This document shows positions 44,061-52,299 of a stretch of 64,000 nt of DNA, in pieces. Location of the stretch: assembly GCF_017254845.1 (NCBI RefSeq), contig NZ_JAFKCU010000002.1, forward strand, positions 620,001 to 684,000. The letters are read 5' to 3'. Under the pieces are notes generated by a model. It ran no database searches. It had not been told where the DNA came from and saw only the letters and a program-made list of their open reading frames with translations. The DNA comes from Algoriphagus pacificus. Lineage in GTDB: Bacteria; Bacteroidota; Bacteroidia; Cytophagales; Cyclobacteriaceae. The translations under genes and the position numbers were made by a program. The number at the start of each line of letters is the position of its first letter. The stretch's first letter is position 1.

Positions 44061-44903
44061 ATGAGTACCCTGACCACCGGAGAATTAAATGCATTGGTTT
44101 CTCTTTTGGATGATACGGATGATGAAGTCAGAAATCATGTTCGTGAAAGAATTATTTCTTTGGGTACTGAGATCATTCCTTTTCTCGAAAAAAAATGGGA
44201 AAACAGCTTTAATCCTGAGATTCAGAAAGAAATTGAAGAGTTGGTCCATGACCTTCAGTTTTCCTTATTGAAAAGAAGACTGACGGAGTGGAGGGATTCA
44301 GAAGACAGGGATTTGCTGACTGGACTTTGGATTATCAATACCTATCAGTATCCAGATTTAGAATATGAAAAGCTGAATGCCGAAATGCATCAGATTTATT
44401 TTGAAGTTTGGACAGCTTTTAAAAATGACTTGCCTCCCTATGATCAGGTGAGAATCATCAATAACGTACTTTTTAACACCCTTCGGTTTTCTGCTAATAC
44501 CAAAAACTTCCATTCACCAGCGAATAGCATGCTCTCGGCTGTTTTGGATAGCAAAAGAGGAAATCCTCTGAGCCTTTGTGCGATTTATTTGCTTGTGGCA
44601 AAGAAGTTAGGGCTTCCGATTTACGGAGTGAATCTCCCAAATCTGTTTGTACTCACTTATAAGTCTGCCGAACTCACTTTTTATATCAATGCCTTTAACA
44701 AAGGTTTGATTTTCAGTAAGCAGGATATTTTTAATTACCTGGAGCATTTAAAGCTCGAGCCAAAAGACGAGTATTTCGAGCCTTGCGCTTATTTGCAGAT
44801 TCTTCTGCGGACTCTTAGGAATCTTGGAAACTCCTTTGAAAAGCTGGGAGAAATGGAAAAAGTTGAAGAGGTAAAAGAGATGATCTCTATTTTGGAAGCT
44901 TAA
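44061..44903 (+). CDS. SirB1-like transglutaminase-family protein
   Basis: A 280-residue protein of the SirB1_N / transglutaminase-like family. The diagnostic stretch FSANTKNFHSPANSMLSAVLDSKRGNPLSLCAIYLLVAKKLGLPIYGVNLPNLFVL (about 148-203) contains the conserved Cys in SLCAIYLL and the N-L-P-N-x-F motif; the canonical His is replaced in NLPNLF. The N-terminal 90 residues are helical and HEAT-like. Role unknown; homologues lie near peptide-release and heme genes in enteric bacteria. It overlaps the convergent redoxin gene by 4 bp. Confidence 0.82.
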   Translation: MSTLTTGELNALVSLLDDTDDEVRNHVRERIISLGTEIIPFLEKKWENSFNPEIQKEIEELVHDLQFSLLKRRLTEWRDSEDRDLLTGLWIINTYQYPDLEYEKLNAEMHQIYFEVWTAFKNDLPPYDQVRIINNVLFNTLRFSANTKNFHSPANSMLSAVLDSKRGNPLSLCAIYLLVAKKLGLPIYGVNLPNLFVLTYKSAELTFYINAFNKGLIFSKQDIFNYLEHLKLEPKDEYFEPCAYLQILLRTLRNLGNSFEKLGEMEKVEEVKEMISILEA

Positions 44904-45478
44904 AATGCCCTAACATTACAGCCTACTGCCCTTACTTGATTTGGGCTTGGAGTTTCTCCTCGGAGCACTTGATTGATTGCCTTTTCCAAATATTTTTCAG
45001 TTACCGCAGTCGCAGCTTGCGCATTATTATCAAAAGCACCCCTATAAACAACCGTAGGCCCATTTGCTCCTGGAATTAAAATGACCATTTCAGGGATTTT
45101 AGTAATGTTGAAAAATTTCACCCATTCCTGGTTTTCATCCATGACATAAGACATGTTAAGCCCTGTATTGTCAATGTGATTCTTTAAGCTTTCTGCACTT
45201 TGTTCCTTTCCTGAGATTTCAGAATTCACCATCAAAAAAGTAATATCCTGACTTTGGAAGCGACTCTTGAAATCAATGATCCTTTCCTCATACATCTTTG
45301 CAAAAGGGCAATTCAAACTGTGAAATATCAGTACTAATGCTTTTCCTTTTACCTGGCTGGTGAGGCTTAGTGTTTTGCCCGTCACAGCATCAGTCAATTG
45401 TAGATTTGACATATCCTGTGCTGAGACTAAGCCAGCGAATAAGCTTGTGAAAAGTAAAAGCGTGATGATTTTTTTCAT
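44900..45478 (-). CDS. Secreted thioredoxin-fold redoxin
   Basis: A 192-residue AhpC/TSA-like protein with a signal peptide ending VSAQ (about residue 21). The active-site region reads FHSLNCPFAKMYEERIIDF (Cys near 58), a peroxiredoxin-like helix start, with cis-Pro in TKIPEMVIL. A C-terminal Cys (VGCNVR, about 187) could resolve a disulfide. Such periplasmic redoxins reduce peroxides or protein thiols. It lies 8 bp downstream of the phosphopantetheinyl transferase gene on the same strand, so they are probably cotranscribed, without an obvious functional link. Confidence 0.82.
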   Translation of the reverse strand: MKKIITLLLFTSLFAGLVSAQDMSNLQLTDAVTGKTLSLTSQVKGKALVLIFHSLNCPFAKMYEERIIDFKSRFQSQDITFLMVNSEISGKEQSAESLKNHIDNTGLNMSYVMDENQEWVKFFNITKIPEMVILIPGANGPTVVYRGAFDNNAQAATAVTEKYLEKAINQVLRGETPSPNQVRAVGCNVRAF

Positions 45479-45485
45479 TTTTAAT

Positions 45486-46115
45486 TTACCAGATTGTATA
45501 AGTTAAAACCACATCATTCAGCACACGGGCATGTACTTGATAATGGTGGTCTGCAAAATCTGTTCCTCTGATTTTTGCTTTGATGATATTGGAATCTATG
45601 GAAAATGGCTCCAATAATATATTCTCCCGAAAACTTACCCCTCGTCTTCCTTGACATTTAAAGATTGATTCTTTGGCTGACCAAGCTAATGTGTAATGAA
45701 GCGGATCTTTTTCCAGAAAATCAAGTTCCGAGGAATCCAAAAACCTGAAACCAATTCTCAGGATTTTTTCACGGATCAGATCCATGTCTATTCCTACAGG
45801 TAATTCTCTATGAAAGATCGCGCCAGCCAGCCCTTCGGTATGGGAAAGAGAAACGTATCCACTTCCGCCCATTGTCTGGGATTTGCCATGCTCGTCCTTG
45901 AAAAAGCCAGGGTAGGGAATGTATAGTGCTTCCAAGGCATCTTTTATCGCCATTCTTGCTGTGGCCCATTCCTTTCGTTTTTCGGGATGGGAGATATTGG
46001 CATAAGAGAGTTTTTCGCGAAAGCTTAGGAATTCAAGATCTTCTTCGTGTTGAGATTCAATTATCTTGATCGCTAAGGCCGATGAAGAGTCAATTTTTTC
46101 TATTTTTGTTTGCAT
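45486..46115 (-). CDS. 4-prime-phosphopantetheinyl transferase superfamily protein
   Basis: A 209-residue Sfp-type enzyme that transfers the phosphopantetheine arm of CoA to carrier proteins. The two magnesium-binding motifs are GIDMDLIREKI and WSAKESIFKCQG; an earlier YVSLSHTEGLAGA is also typical. The start is taken at 46115 (MQTKIEKI). An ATG at 46148 would leave only 3 bp to the divergent gene at 46152 and would add a short acidic tail, which seems less likely. The carrier protein is not in the window. Confidence 0.86.
   Translation of the reverse strand: MQTKIEKIDSSSALAIKIIESQHEEDLEFLSFREKLSYANISHPEKRKEWATARMAIKDALEALYIPYPGFFKDEHGKSQTMGGSGYVSLSHTEGLAGAIFHRELPVGIDMDLIREKILRIGFRFLDSSELDFLEKDPLHYTLAWSAKESIFKCQGRRGVSFRENILLEPFSIDSNIIKAKIRGTDFADHHYQVHARVLNDVVLTYTIW
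46101..46108 (+). promoter_or_regulatory. -7 element of the WD40-DivIVA-folB operon
   Basis: TATTTTTG matches TAnnTTTG, about 44 bp upstream of the WD40 ATG and inside the start of the divergent phosphopantetheinyl transferase gene. A matching -33 TTTG is not present at the usual distance. Confidence 0.5.
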
Positions 46116-46151
46116 AGGCCAGCAGGGCTCAGCTAAGTCATCGTCCAATAT

Positions 46152-47066
46152 ATGTCAAAAATTCAAGTTAATAAATTCCAAACGCTGACCGGGCACAACG
46201 ACTGCATCTATGCATTGACCGAAGGAAGCGATCCAAGGTTTTTTTATACTGGTGCAGGGGATGGAATGGTAGTGGAGTGGGATTTGGATTTACCGAAAGA
46301 TGGAAAGCTAATTGCCAAATTACCACATTCTGTCTATGCAATGGAAGTAGATAAAGAGCGGAATTTGCTTTTTATCGGTCATAATTTTGAAGGAATTCAT
46401 GTCATTGACCTCAACGAAAACAAAGAAGTTTGGTCTTTAAAGATCACCGACCAAGCTATTTTTGATATCAAGATTTTTGGAAATGAGGCATTTGTAGGAA
46501 CAGGAGATGGAGTGCTATTGGTACTTGATATTCCAAATCAATCCCTTCGCAAAAGGATTAAACTGAGTTCCAAAAGCATTCGAGTGATGACCGTTTCGCC
46601 TATCAAAAAGCATTTGGCAATCGGTCTCAGCGATCATACAATCAAGGTTTTAGATCTCAGAAATGATTTTCAGCCAGTGGCTAATTTAACTGGACATACC
46701 AATTCTGTTTTTGCTTTGGCTTATTCTCCAGATGAAAACACGTTGGTAAGTGGTGCCAGAGATGCCCGTCTGAAATTTTGGAATACGGCAGATTACGCCA
46801 TTGAAGAAACGATAGTGGCGCACATGTATGCCATTAATTATTTATCTTTCAAAGAAGACGGAAGTCTCCTAGTTACCTGCTCGATGGACAAGTCCATCAA
46901 AGTTTGGGATGCTGGAGAGAAGAAACTTTTGAAAGTAATTGACAAAGCAAGAAATGCCGGTCACGGCACATCCATAAATAAAGTTCTTTGGAGTACCTAT
47001 TCAGGACAGGTGATTTCTGTCTCTGATGACCGTACCATATCCATTTGGCAAATAGAAGCAAGCTAA
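46152..47066 (+). CDS. WD40-repeat beta-propeller protein
   Basis: A 304-residue cytoplasmic protein made of about seven WD40 repeats: LTGHNDCIYAL, YTGAGDGMVVEWDL, FIGHNFEGIHVIDL, HLAIGLSDHTIKVLDL, LTGHTNSVFALAYSPDENTLVSGARDARLKFW, LVTCSMDKSIKVWD, and ISVSDDRTISIWQI. The length fits one complete propeller, so it should act as a protein-interaction platform. It is the first gene of a five-gene operon with 3-bp or overlapping junctions (DivIVA, folB, ChaN, DUF4268). Confidence 0.9.
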   Translation: MSKIQVNKFQTLTGHNDCIYALTEGSDPRFFYTGAGDGMVVEWDLDLPKDGKLIAKLPHSVYAMEVDKERNLLFIGHNFEGIHVIDLNENKEVWSLKITDQAIFDIKIFGNEAFVGTGDGVLLVLDIPNQSLRKRIKLSSKSIRVMTVSPIKKHLAIGLSDHTIKVLDLRNDFQPVANLTGHTNSVFALAYSPDENTLVSGARDARLKFWNTADYAIEETIVAHMYAINYLSFKEDGSLLVTCSMDKSIKVWDAGEKKLLKVIDKARNAGHGTSINKVLWSTYSGQVISVSDDRTISIWQIEAS

Positions 47067-47069
47067 CCC

Positions 47070-48041
47070 ATGAAGATTACACCAGCAGCCATCCGGCAAC
47101 AATCCTTTGAAACAGCGTTTCGAGGCTATGAAAAAAAAGATGTAACTCAATTTTTAGAAGAAGTCAGTCAAGTAGTCGATCAGCTTCATCAGGAAAATAT
47201 GGAGTTGAAAACCAAACTTCAAAATACGGAAGCTGAGGCCAAGCGATTAAAGGATGTGGAGGATTCTCTATTTAGAACTCTGAAAACAGCTGAAGACACC
47301 GGTGCATCAATTATTGAAGAGGCTAATGAAGCAGCGGATTTGATTATTTCTGAGGCCAATGCCCAGGCAGAAAAGACTGTTTCGGAAGCCAATGAGTATG
47401 CTGAAAAAGTCCAAGAACATGCGCAGCAGCAAGCAAACGTAATCGTTGGAGCCGCTGAAACGAAAGCCAAAGAAACCATAGTCGAATTACGGGAAAGCAT
47501 GCAAGGACTGGTTCGATCCTATGACGGACTGGTGGAGCAAAGAGAAGCTTTGGTGAAAAGCCTCAGAAGAATATCCCAGGACATGTTAAATCAGATTGAT
47601 TTATCTGATGCGCATTTTGCCAGAATTGATGCCAAAGCCTACCAACGAGCGATCGATGAGTTGAGCCGTTCTAATGCTTTTACCTACGCCAATATTGAAA
47701 ATTTAGCGCCCGTAGAGGAGGTAGTTCCTCCAGCTCCTTCAGAAGATCTGATGGAAGAAATGGAAGTGATTGAAGAGGAACTGGAACTTGAAATCCACGA
47801 CGAATCTCCTGATATGGAGATGAAAGAGGAACTTGTTGCCGAAGAACCAGAAGAAGAAGTAATCGAAGAGCAAATAGAGGAGGAAATAGAAGAAGAGCCA
47901 GTAGCTGAGGAAGAGCCGGAAATTGAGGAAGAAGAAGCTCCAAAAGTAATAGCCAAAGCTGAACCAGTTGAAGAGGAGGCTCCAAAAGCCAAAGAGGATC
48001 CAGGAAAGCAGTCCGGATCATTTTTTGACCAATTTGACTAA
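47070..48041 (+). CDS. DivIVA-domain coiled-coil protein
   Basis: A 323-residue protein with an N-terminal DivIVA domain (MKITPAAIRQQSFETAFRGYEKKDVTQFLEEV), then a long coiled coil (about 30-180) rich in Glu, Ala and Gln, and a low-complexity acidic tail (about 210-305, mostly Glu with Val, Pro and Ile). DivIVA proteins mark curved membranes or poles and recruit division and wall factors in Gram-positive bacteria; in Bacteroidota the role is less clear. The WD40 protein encoded 3 bp upstream is a possible binding partner. The acidic tail is unusual in length. Confidence 0.9.
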   Translation: MKITPAAIRQQSFETAFRGYEKKDVTQFLEEVSQVVDQLHQENMELKTKLQNTEAEAKRLKDVEDSLFRTLKTAEDTGASIIEEANEAADLIISEANAQAEKTVSEANEYAEKVQEHAQQQANVIVGAAETKAKETIVELRESMQGLVRSYDGLVEQREALVKSLRRISQDMLNQIDLSDAHFARIDAKAYQRAIDELSRSNAFTYANIENLAPVEEVVPPAPSEDLMEEMEVIEEELELEIHDESPDMEMKEELVAEEPEEEVIEEQIEEEIEEEPVAEEEPEIEEEEAPKVIAKAEPVEEEAPKAKEDPGKQSGSFFDQFD

Positions 48042-48406
48042 TGGGAAAAGTAGCTTTAGAGGGAATTGAGTTTCATGCCTATCATGGCGCATATCCGGAA
48101 GAAAATGTTCTGGGAAATCGTTTTACTCTCGATTTGGAGTTGGAAACTGATTTCAAAGATGCAATGCTTCAGGACAATCTCAAATCGACAGTAGACTACA
48201 CTAAGATTTATAAACTTATCAAGGACCGAATGGATGTGAAGGTAAAATTACTGGAGCATCTTGGTCATTTGATTATTGAGGATATTCTGAAAGTTTATCC
48301 TGACGTCAAGAAAATTACAATCACACTGAAAAAGCATCATCCGTCTTTGGGCGGCTTGGTGAAATTCTCTGCAGTCCAGATTCAATACCCAGAAGATTAT
48401 GCCTAA
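48041..48406 (+). CDS. folB: Dihydroneopterin aldolase
   Basis: FolB splits dihydroneopterin in folate synthesis. The 121-residue protein has LEGIEFHAYHGAYPEENVLGNRFTLDLEL, the substrate-binding YHG and Glu, VDYTKIYKLI, and the catalytic Lys in TITLKKHHPSLGG. Its ATG overlaps the DivIVA stop by one base (TAATG), so translation is probably coupled. Other folate genes are not nearby. Confidence 0.94.
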   Translation: MGKVALEGIEFHAYHGAYPEENVLGNRFTLDLELETDFKDAMLQDNLKSTVDYTKIYKLIKDRMDVKVKLLEHLGHLIIEDILKVYPDVKKITITLKKHHPSLGGLVKFSAVQIQYPEDYA

Positions 48407-49262
48407 ATATTTTGCATTCGTTTTAGTCTTTTTATGCAGTTTGACTACTTCTTTTTCCCAGGGGAAAGCTTACCAGTTTTTCAATGAAAAGGGAAAGAAA
48501 ATTGAATTGGACGATGTGCTGAAAATGGCAAATAAAGCCGATGTTACTTTTTTTGGAGAGTTGCATAACAACAGTTTGACTCATTGGCTGCAGTTGCAGG
48601 TTTTGAAAGGGATGTATGCCCAAAATCAAGATTTAGTACTCGCTGCTGAGTTTTTTGAGCGGGACGACCAGCTTAACATTGACGAGTGGTTTGCTGGAAA
48701 AATGACCGAGAAAAACTTTGAGGCAGAAGCCAAACTCTGGAATAATTATAAAACTGATTACCGTCCTTTGATGCGTTTTGCGAATGAAAAGCATCTTCAT
48801 TTCATAGCCAGTAATGTTCCTCGAAAATATGCTTCCCAAACAAGCAGATCAGGGATGGCTTCATTGGATAGTTTGAGCGATGAAGCAAAACGATACATGG
48901 CTGCTCTTCCTTTCGAAGTGGATATGGCAATGCCAGGTTATGTTGCGATGAAAGACATGATGCATGGAGCACCGGGGAATTCTGATTTTATGGTTCAGGC
49001 CCAGGCTTTGAAAGATGCAACTATGGCTGAATCACTTTTTGAAACGATTGCTGCAGGTAAGAAAATTCTTCACATCAATGGTTCCTATCATTCCAAAGAT
49101 GACGAGGGGATTTTGTGGTATTTGAAACGGAAATTCCCAGATCTTCAGATGCTGAATATTCACACCGTCACTCAGGACCAGTTGGATTCTTTAAATCCTG
49201 AAAACAGCAAAGCAGGTGAGATCATCCTTGTTTTGCCATCTGATAGTCACGAATCGTATTAA
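48399..49262 (+). CDS. ChaN-like heme-binding uptake protein
   Basis: A 287-residue secreted protein (signal peptide 1-20, ending TTSFS). The ChaN / Tiki-superfamily motifs are present: VTFFGELHNNSLTHWLQLQVLKGM, VLAAEFFERDDQLNIDEW, NYKTDYRPLMRFAN, NVPRKYA and HINGSYHSKDDEGILWYL. Campylobacter ChaN binds heme at a lipoprotein surface; here the mature Cys of a lipoprotein is missing, so it may be soluble or outer-surface attached by other means. It overlaps folB by 8 bp. Confidence 0.88.
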   Translation: MPKYFAFVLVFLCSLTTSFSQGKAYQFFNEKGKKIELDDVLKMANKADVTFFGELHNNSLTHWLQLQVLKGMYAQNQDLVLAAEFFERDDQLNIDEWFAGKMTEKNFEAEAKLWNNYKTDYRPLMRFANEKHLHFIASNVPRKYASQTSRSGMASLDSLSDEAKRYMAALPFEVDMAMPGYVAMKDMMHGAPGNSDFMVQAQALKDATMAESLFETIAAGKKILHINGSYHSKDDEGILWYLKRKFPDLQMLNIHTVTQDQLDSLNPENSKAGEIILVLPSDSHESY

Positions 49263-49264
49263 TC

Positions 49265-49723
49265 ATGTATAGTCGGGCAGAAACCTCCCGGATCCGAAAA
49301 GAATTTTGGGTTGCCTTTGGGCAATACATGAAGCCTATCCGCAACGCGGGTGGCTATCGTGTTAATTGGCCGAATTACAAAACCGGAGTCAAAGACATTT
49401 ATTTCAGAATGAAGGCAGAGCGTGATTTTGCTTCAATTGGTATTGAAGTCTGTCACGCAGATGAAGAACTTCAGGAACTTTTTTTTGATCAATTTAAGCA
49501 ATTCAGGAAGCTGCTTGAAGCTGAACTAGGGGAGGTTTGGACTTGGGCGTTACATGCTGAAAATGAATTCGGACAAAAGATCTCCAAAATCGAAAAAGTT
49601 CTTCCAGCTGTGAATGTCATGGAACAGCAAGATTGGCCTGAGATTATATCTTTTCTCAAACCCAGAATTATTGCATTAGATGCATTTTGGGAAAATATTA
49701 AGCCTGGGTTTGAGGATTTTTAG
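49265..49723 (+). CDS. DUF4268 domain protein
   Basis: A 152-residue cytoplasmic protein of the DUF4268 family: RIRKEFWVAFGQYMKPI, then NWPNYKTGVKDIYFRMKAER, then ELFFDQFKQFRKLLEAELGE and a final FLKPRIIALDAFWENIKP. The domain is often fused to endonuclease-like proteins but also occurs alone, as here; its function is unknown. It is the last gene of the WD40-DivIVA-folB-ChaN operon, 2 bp after ChaN. Confidence 0.88.
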   Translation: MYSRAETSRIRKEFWVAFGQYMKPIRNAGGYRVNWPNYKTGVKDIYFRMKAERDFASIGIEVCHADEELQELFFDQFKQFRKLLEAELGEVWTWALHAENEFGQKISKIEKVLPAVNVMEQQDWPEIISFLKPRIIALDAFWENIKPGFEDF

Positions 49724-49755
49724 TCTGAAAATTTCTTCCAAAAATTTCCAAGAAA

Positions 49756-50250
49756 TTACTTTAATCCGGCTATTAATTGGTCTAAGGCAGAGTTTATTGA
49801 ACCTTTGTCAATTATTTCTTTTTCAGTCAAAATCCCAGTTCCTGTACCCATCCATAAAACTTCATAGGATTGAGCATCTTGGATTAAAAAAATAACTTTT
49901 CCATACTTTACAGATTCAAGGAAGGTAGGAGAATAGGTTGAGGAAGCAGCATAGCCAACACCAGCATACCCAAATACTTCTTTTTCATAATCAACCGAGG
50001 CGATTACCGATTGGACCAGGATTTCTGGATTTTGCTCCACTTTAGAATACCCTTTCTCTCTCATTTTTTTCTCAAAAAGCTTATTAAGTAGTAGAATATC
50101 TTTGGAAGCATCAGCTTGGGTAATCACTTGAAAGGTTTTTTTACCGGATAATCCAGGATTATTAATAACCTGATCTACGGTTATATTTTCAGAAGTTTTG
50201 CATGAAAATAAGGTGAAAAGAATTCCGGTAACTAAAAGCAGATTTTTCAT
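49756..50250 (-). CDS. DUF4136 lipoprotein
   Basis: A 164-residue protein with a lipoprotein signal ending LFSC (about residue 17). The mature part is a DUF4136 domain: KTFQVITQADASKDILLLNKLFEKKMREKGYSKVEQNPEILVQS, then FLIQDAQSYEVLWMGTGTGIL and IDKGSINSALDQLIAGL. Function unknown; the family is common in Bacteroidota periplasms. It converges on the DUF4268 gene, and an AATTTCTT/AAGAAATT repeat lies over its stop codon. Confidence 0.86.
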   Translation of the reverse strand: MKNLLLVTGILFTLFSCKTSENITVDQVINNPGLSGKKTFQVITQADASKDILLLNKLFEKKMREKGYSKVEQNPEILVQSVIASVDYEKEVFGYAGVGYAASSTYSPTFLESVKYGKVIFLIQDAQSYEVLWMGTGTGILTEKEIIDKGSINSALDQLIAGLK

Positions 50251-50366
50251 ATTAAAAAGAATTGGATGCTGTTAAAATACGAATTAAAAGGAGTTTAGTT
50301 TACTGAAGGCTTATTATTAGAATTTCAAACTTTCAAAAAATCTATTGATTTATGAATTTGCTAGGC

Positions 50367-50870
50367 TTAATAGCCTAATTGTTTCTGCTTAGTATAGGAA
50401 AACTCCATGGTAGTTTTTTCTCCATTTTCTTCCAATTCTAACCAAAGCTGCATTTCATCGCCCACACGTTTCATCGTAAATCCATGAAACCAGATCGTGT
50501 TTTCACCGGTTTCCACCAGTCTAAAAATCGTCCACTCTTCTTTTTCCTCCCAACCAGAAAGATCCGGATTGAAATGTTTAAGCTTCAAGTAAAAAGTGTC
50601 TCCTTCTTGAACCATATTCATAAACTCAGAAAAGACAAGTTTTCCTTTATTCCAAAATCGGAAAGTTCCAATCATATGACCATCGGCAGCAGGCATCCAG
50701 GTTTCATCACAGGTTCCGCTCAATCCAGTGCCTGTCCAATAGCCAACCAGCCAGCCTAAATCCTCCAAAGAACCAGTACCAGGCTTTTTACCTTCTTCAA
50801 GAAATTTTACTTGAGAAAAAAGAGAATTGGTTACAGCGAAGAGGAAGAAAGAAAATAGTAAGGTTTTCAT
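50367..50870 (-). CDS. DUF6265 family secreted protein
   Basis: A 167-residue protein with a signal peptide (MKTLLFSFFLFAVTNSLFSQ). The domain is a lipocalin-like barrel of the DUF6265 type: LEDLGWLVGYWTGTGLSGTCDETWMPA at its start, MIGTFRFWNKGKLVFSEFMNM, and FYLKLKHFNPDLSGWEEKEEW. The W-x-x-G-x-W start is the family mark. It may bind a small hydrophobic ligand, but no role is known. It is probably a transcription unit of its own; it lies upstream of the DUF4136 gene at a 116-bp distance. Confidence 0.86.
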   Translation of the reverse strand: MKTLLFSFFLFAVTNSLFSQVKFLEEGKKPGTGSLEDLGWLVGYWTGTGLSGTCDETWMPAADGHMIGTFRFWNKGKLVFSEFMNMVQEGDTFYLKLKHFNPDLSGWEEKEEWTIFRLVETGENTIWFHGFTMKRVGDEMQLWLELEENGEKTTMEFSYTKQKQLGY

Positions 50871-50903
50871 AGACTTAGATTTACCTATGAAAATATAAAA
50901 AAA

Positions 50904-51218
50904 TCAGAGATCGTGGCGTTTTGGAAGGTCAGGATTAATGAAAGTGAATCCTCTTGCCTCATCACCCTCAAAAAAGTCAATTTGCATCCCCATTAAAAAC
51001 ATGAAATGGCGCTTTTCGATCAATACAGGAATGCCTGAGATTTCAAACTGTTGGTCCTCAGCCTTTGGTTTATCAAAACCCAGTGCATAAGACATGCCGC
51101 CGCATCCGCCACCTTTCACGCCCACTCGCAGACTGTAGTCCGATGGGATATTCTTGTTGGCCATGATGTTTTTAATCTCAGCCTCAGCTTTTTCTGTGAT
51201 TTGGACAGGAATAATCAT
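50904..51218 (-). CDS. HesB/IscA-like protein lacking the C-terminal CxC
   Basis: A 104-residue A-type iron-sulfur carrier-like protein. IPVQITEKAEAEIKNIMANK and RVGVKGGGCGGMSYALGF are the family starts, with the first conserved Cys at 39. Normal members end ..FxNPNAxxTCGCG; here the sequence ends GFTFINPDLPKRHDL, so the second and third Cys residues are missing. No frameshift restores them. It may bind a cluster differently, act on another ligand, or be a non-cluster family branch. Start at 51218, supported by the -7 box at 51262; the upstream ATG at 51260 would lie at the transcript start. Confidence 0.85.
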   Translation of the reverse strand: MIIPVQITEKAEAEIKNIMANKNIPSDYSLRVGVKGGGCGGMSYALGFDKPKAEDQQFEISGIPVLIEKRHFMFLMGMQIDFFEGDEARGFTFINPDLPKRHDL

Positions 51219-51261
51219 GTGAATCAAATGTTTTTGGCGCGAAATTGGTTCGTTTCGCATT

Positions 51262-51269
51262 CAAATTTA
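51262..51269 (-). promoter_or_regulatory. -7 element of the IscA-like gene
   Basis: On the minus strand TAAATTTG fits TAnnTTTG, 43 bp upstream of the preferred start codon. The -33 position reads CCTG, so it is a weak match overall. Confidence 0.5.
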
Positions 51270-51329
51270 CAATCTCTGAAGTTTTTTGACAGGGATAATT
51301 TGTAGATATTCGAAGGAAATACACCCAAG

Positions 51330-51851
51330 ATGGAATACGCAATAGATTTACTTAAAATTCTTTTACCGGCAGGCATCGTCCTTTACGGAATGTACCTTGT
51401 AGTCATCTCTTTTTTGGCAAAAGAGAGAGAGAAATTGATTGTGGAGTTAAAAACTCAAAATTCTCAGACGATCCTTCCAATTCGCTTGCAGGCTGCGGAG
51501 AGATTGTGCTTGCTTTTGGAAAGGATTTCTCCCAACAATCTTGTCAGAAGGTCTAACCCTGGCTCTTTGACCGCAGCAGAATTACATGCACAGTTGCTTC
51601 ATGAGGTGAGAGAAGAGTTCAATCATAATTTTTCCCAGCAGGTTTATTTCTCTGAGCAGACTTGGGAGGCCGTAAAGAATGCCGTTGAAAATGTAAATAC
51701 CATCATCAACCAAAGTCGCCAATCTGTGGCCGCGGAAGCTTCCGGGATGGAATTGGCCCGTGCGATTTTCAGCAAATCTCTTGAACAAAATAACGATGCT
51801 GTTTCTTATGCGTTGAAACAAGTGAAATCAGAAATCAATATTTACTTCTAA
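51330..51851 (+). CDS. Uncharacterised membrane-anchored protein (DUF7935-like)
   Basis: A 173-residue protein with one N-terminal membrane helix (LLPAGIVLYGMYLVVISFLA, about 11-30) and a cytoplasmic helical part (QAAERLCLLLERISPNNLVRR, then HEVREEFNHNFSQQVYFSEQTWEAVKNAVENV). This pattern is typical of a Bacteroidota-only family; no function is known. It is the first gene of a five-gene run with the YkvA protein (3 bp downstream), thioredoxin, oxidoreductase and dtd. Confidence 0.75.
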   Translation: MEYAIDLLKILLPAGIVLYGMYLVVISFLAKEREKLIVELKTQNSQTILPIRLQAAERLCLLLERISPNNLVRRSNPGSLTAAELHAQLLHEVREEFNHNFSQQVYFSEQTWEAVKNAVENVNTIINQSRQSVAAEASGMELARAIFSKSLEQNNDAVSYALKQVKSEINIYF

Positions 51852-51854
51852 TAA

Positions 51855-52268
51855 ATGGCTACTCTCAAATCAAAAGCGACCGAAGTATTGGATCAAGCCA
51901 AAAGACTTTTTGGCAAACAGGTTGATGCCTTGATTCGCCAAGAGGAGAAAGTCAAAGACCTGCTTTCCCAGACAGGTAAAAAGATCAGCAAATTTGGAGC
52001 TGATTCTAAAATCAAAAAGCTGGTTGAACCGGTTGGTGTTTTTATCCGAATGATCAAAGCTCATTTCAGCGGAACTCATAAACTGGCAGGAAGTACCTTA
52101 GGATTGCTTTTATTGGGTTTGATTTATTTTATTTCACCTTTTGATATAGTCCCTGACTTCTTGGGATTTTTGGGTTTCGCGGATGACTTATCTGTCATCT
52201 TGGCGATATATGCGAAGATTAAAGATGAAATTGAGGAATTTTTAGACTGGGAGAGAACTCAAGGATAA
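51855..52268 (+). CDS. YkvA family (DUF1232) membrane protein
   Basis: A 137-residue protein with the DUF1232 core: LGLLLLGLIYFISPFDIVPDFLGFLGFADDLSVIL (about 82-117), a helix pair around the conserved PxDxxPD motif. The N-terminal 70 residues are charged and helical. Function unknown; probably inner membrane. Start codon 3 bp after the preceding gene. Confidence 0.9.
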   Translation: MATLKSKATEVLDQAKRLFGKQVDALIRQEEKVKDLLSQTGKKISKFGADSKIKKLVEPVGVFIRMIKAHFSGTHKLAGSTLGLLLLGLIYFISPFDIVPDFLGFLGFADDLSVILAIYAKIKDEIEEFLDWERTQG

Positions 52269-52299
52269 GCCATTCTGTTACCTTCCAAATTCTCAAAGT

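Noticed and set aside
47680-48021. Long antisense reading frames over the DivIVA gene
   Set aside because: They arise from the Glu-rich codons (GAA/GAG) of the acidic tail read on the other strand, giving Leu- or Ser-rich nonsense.
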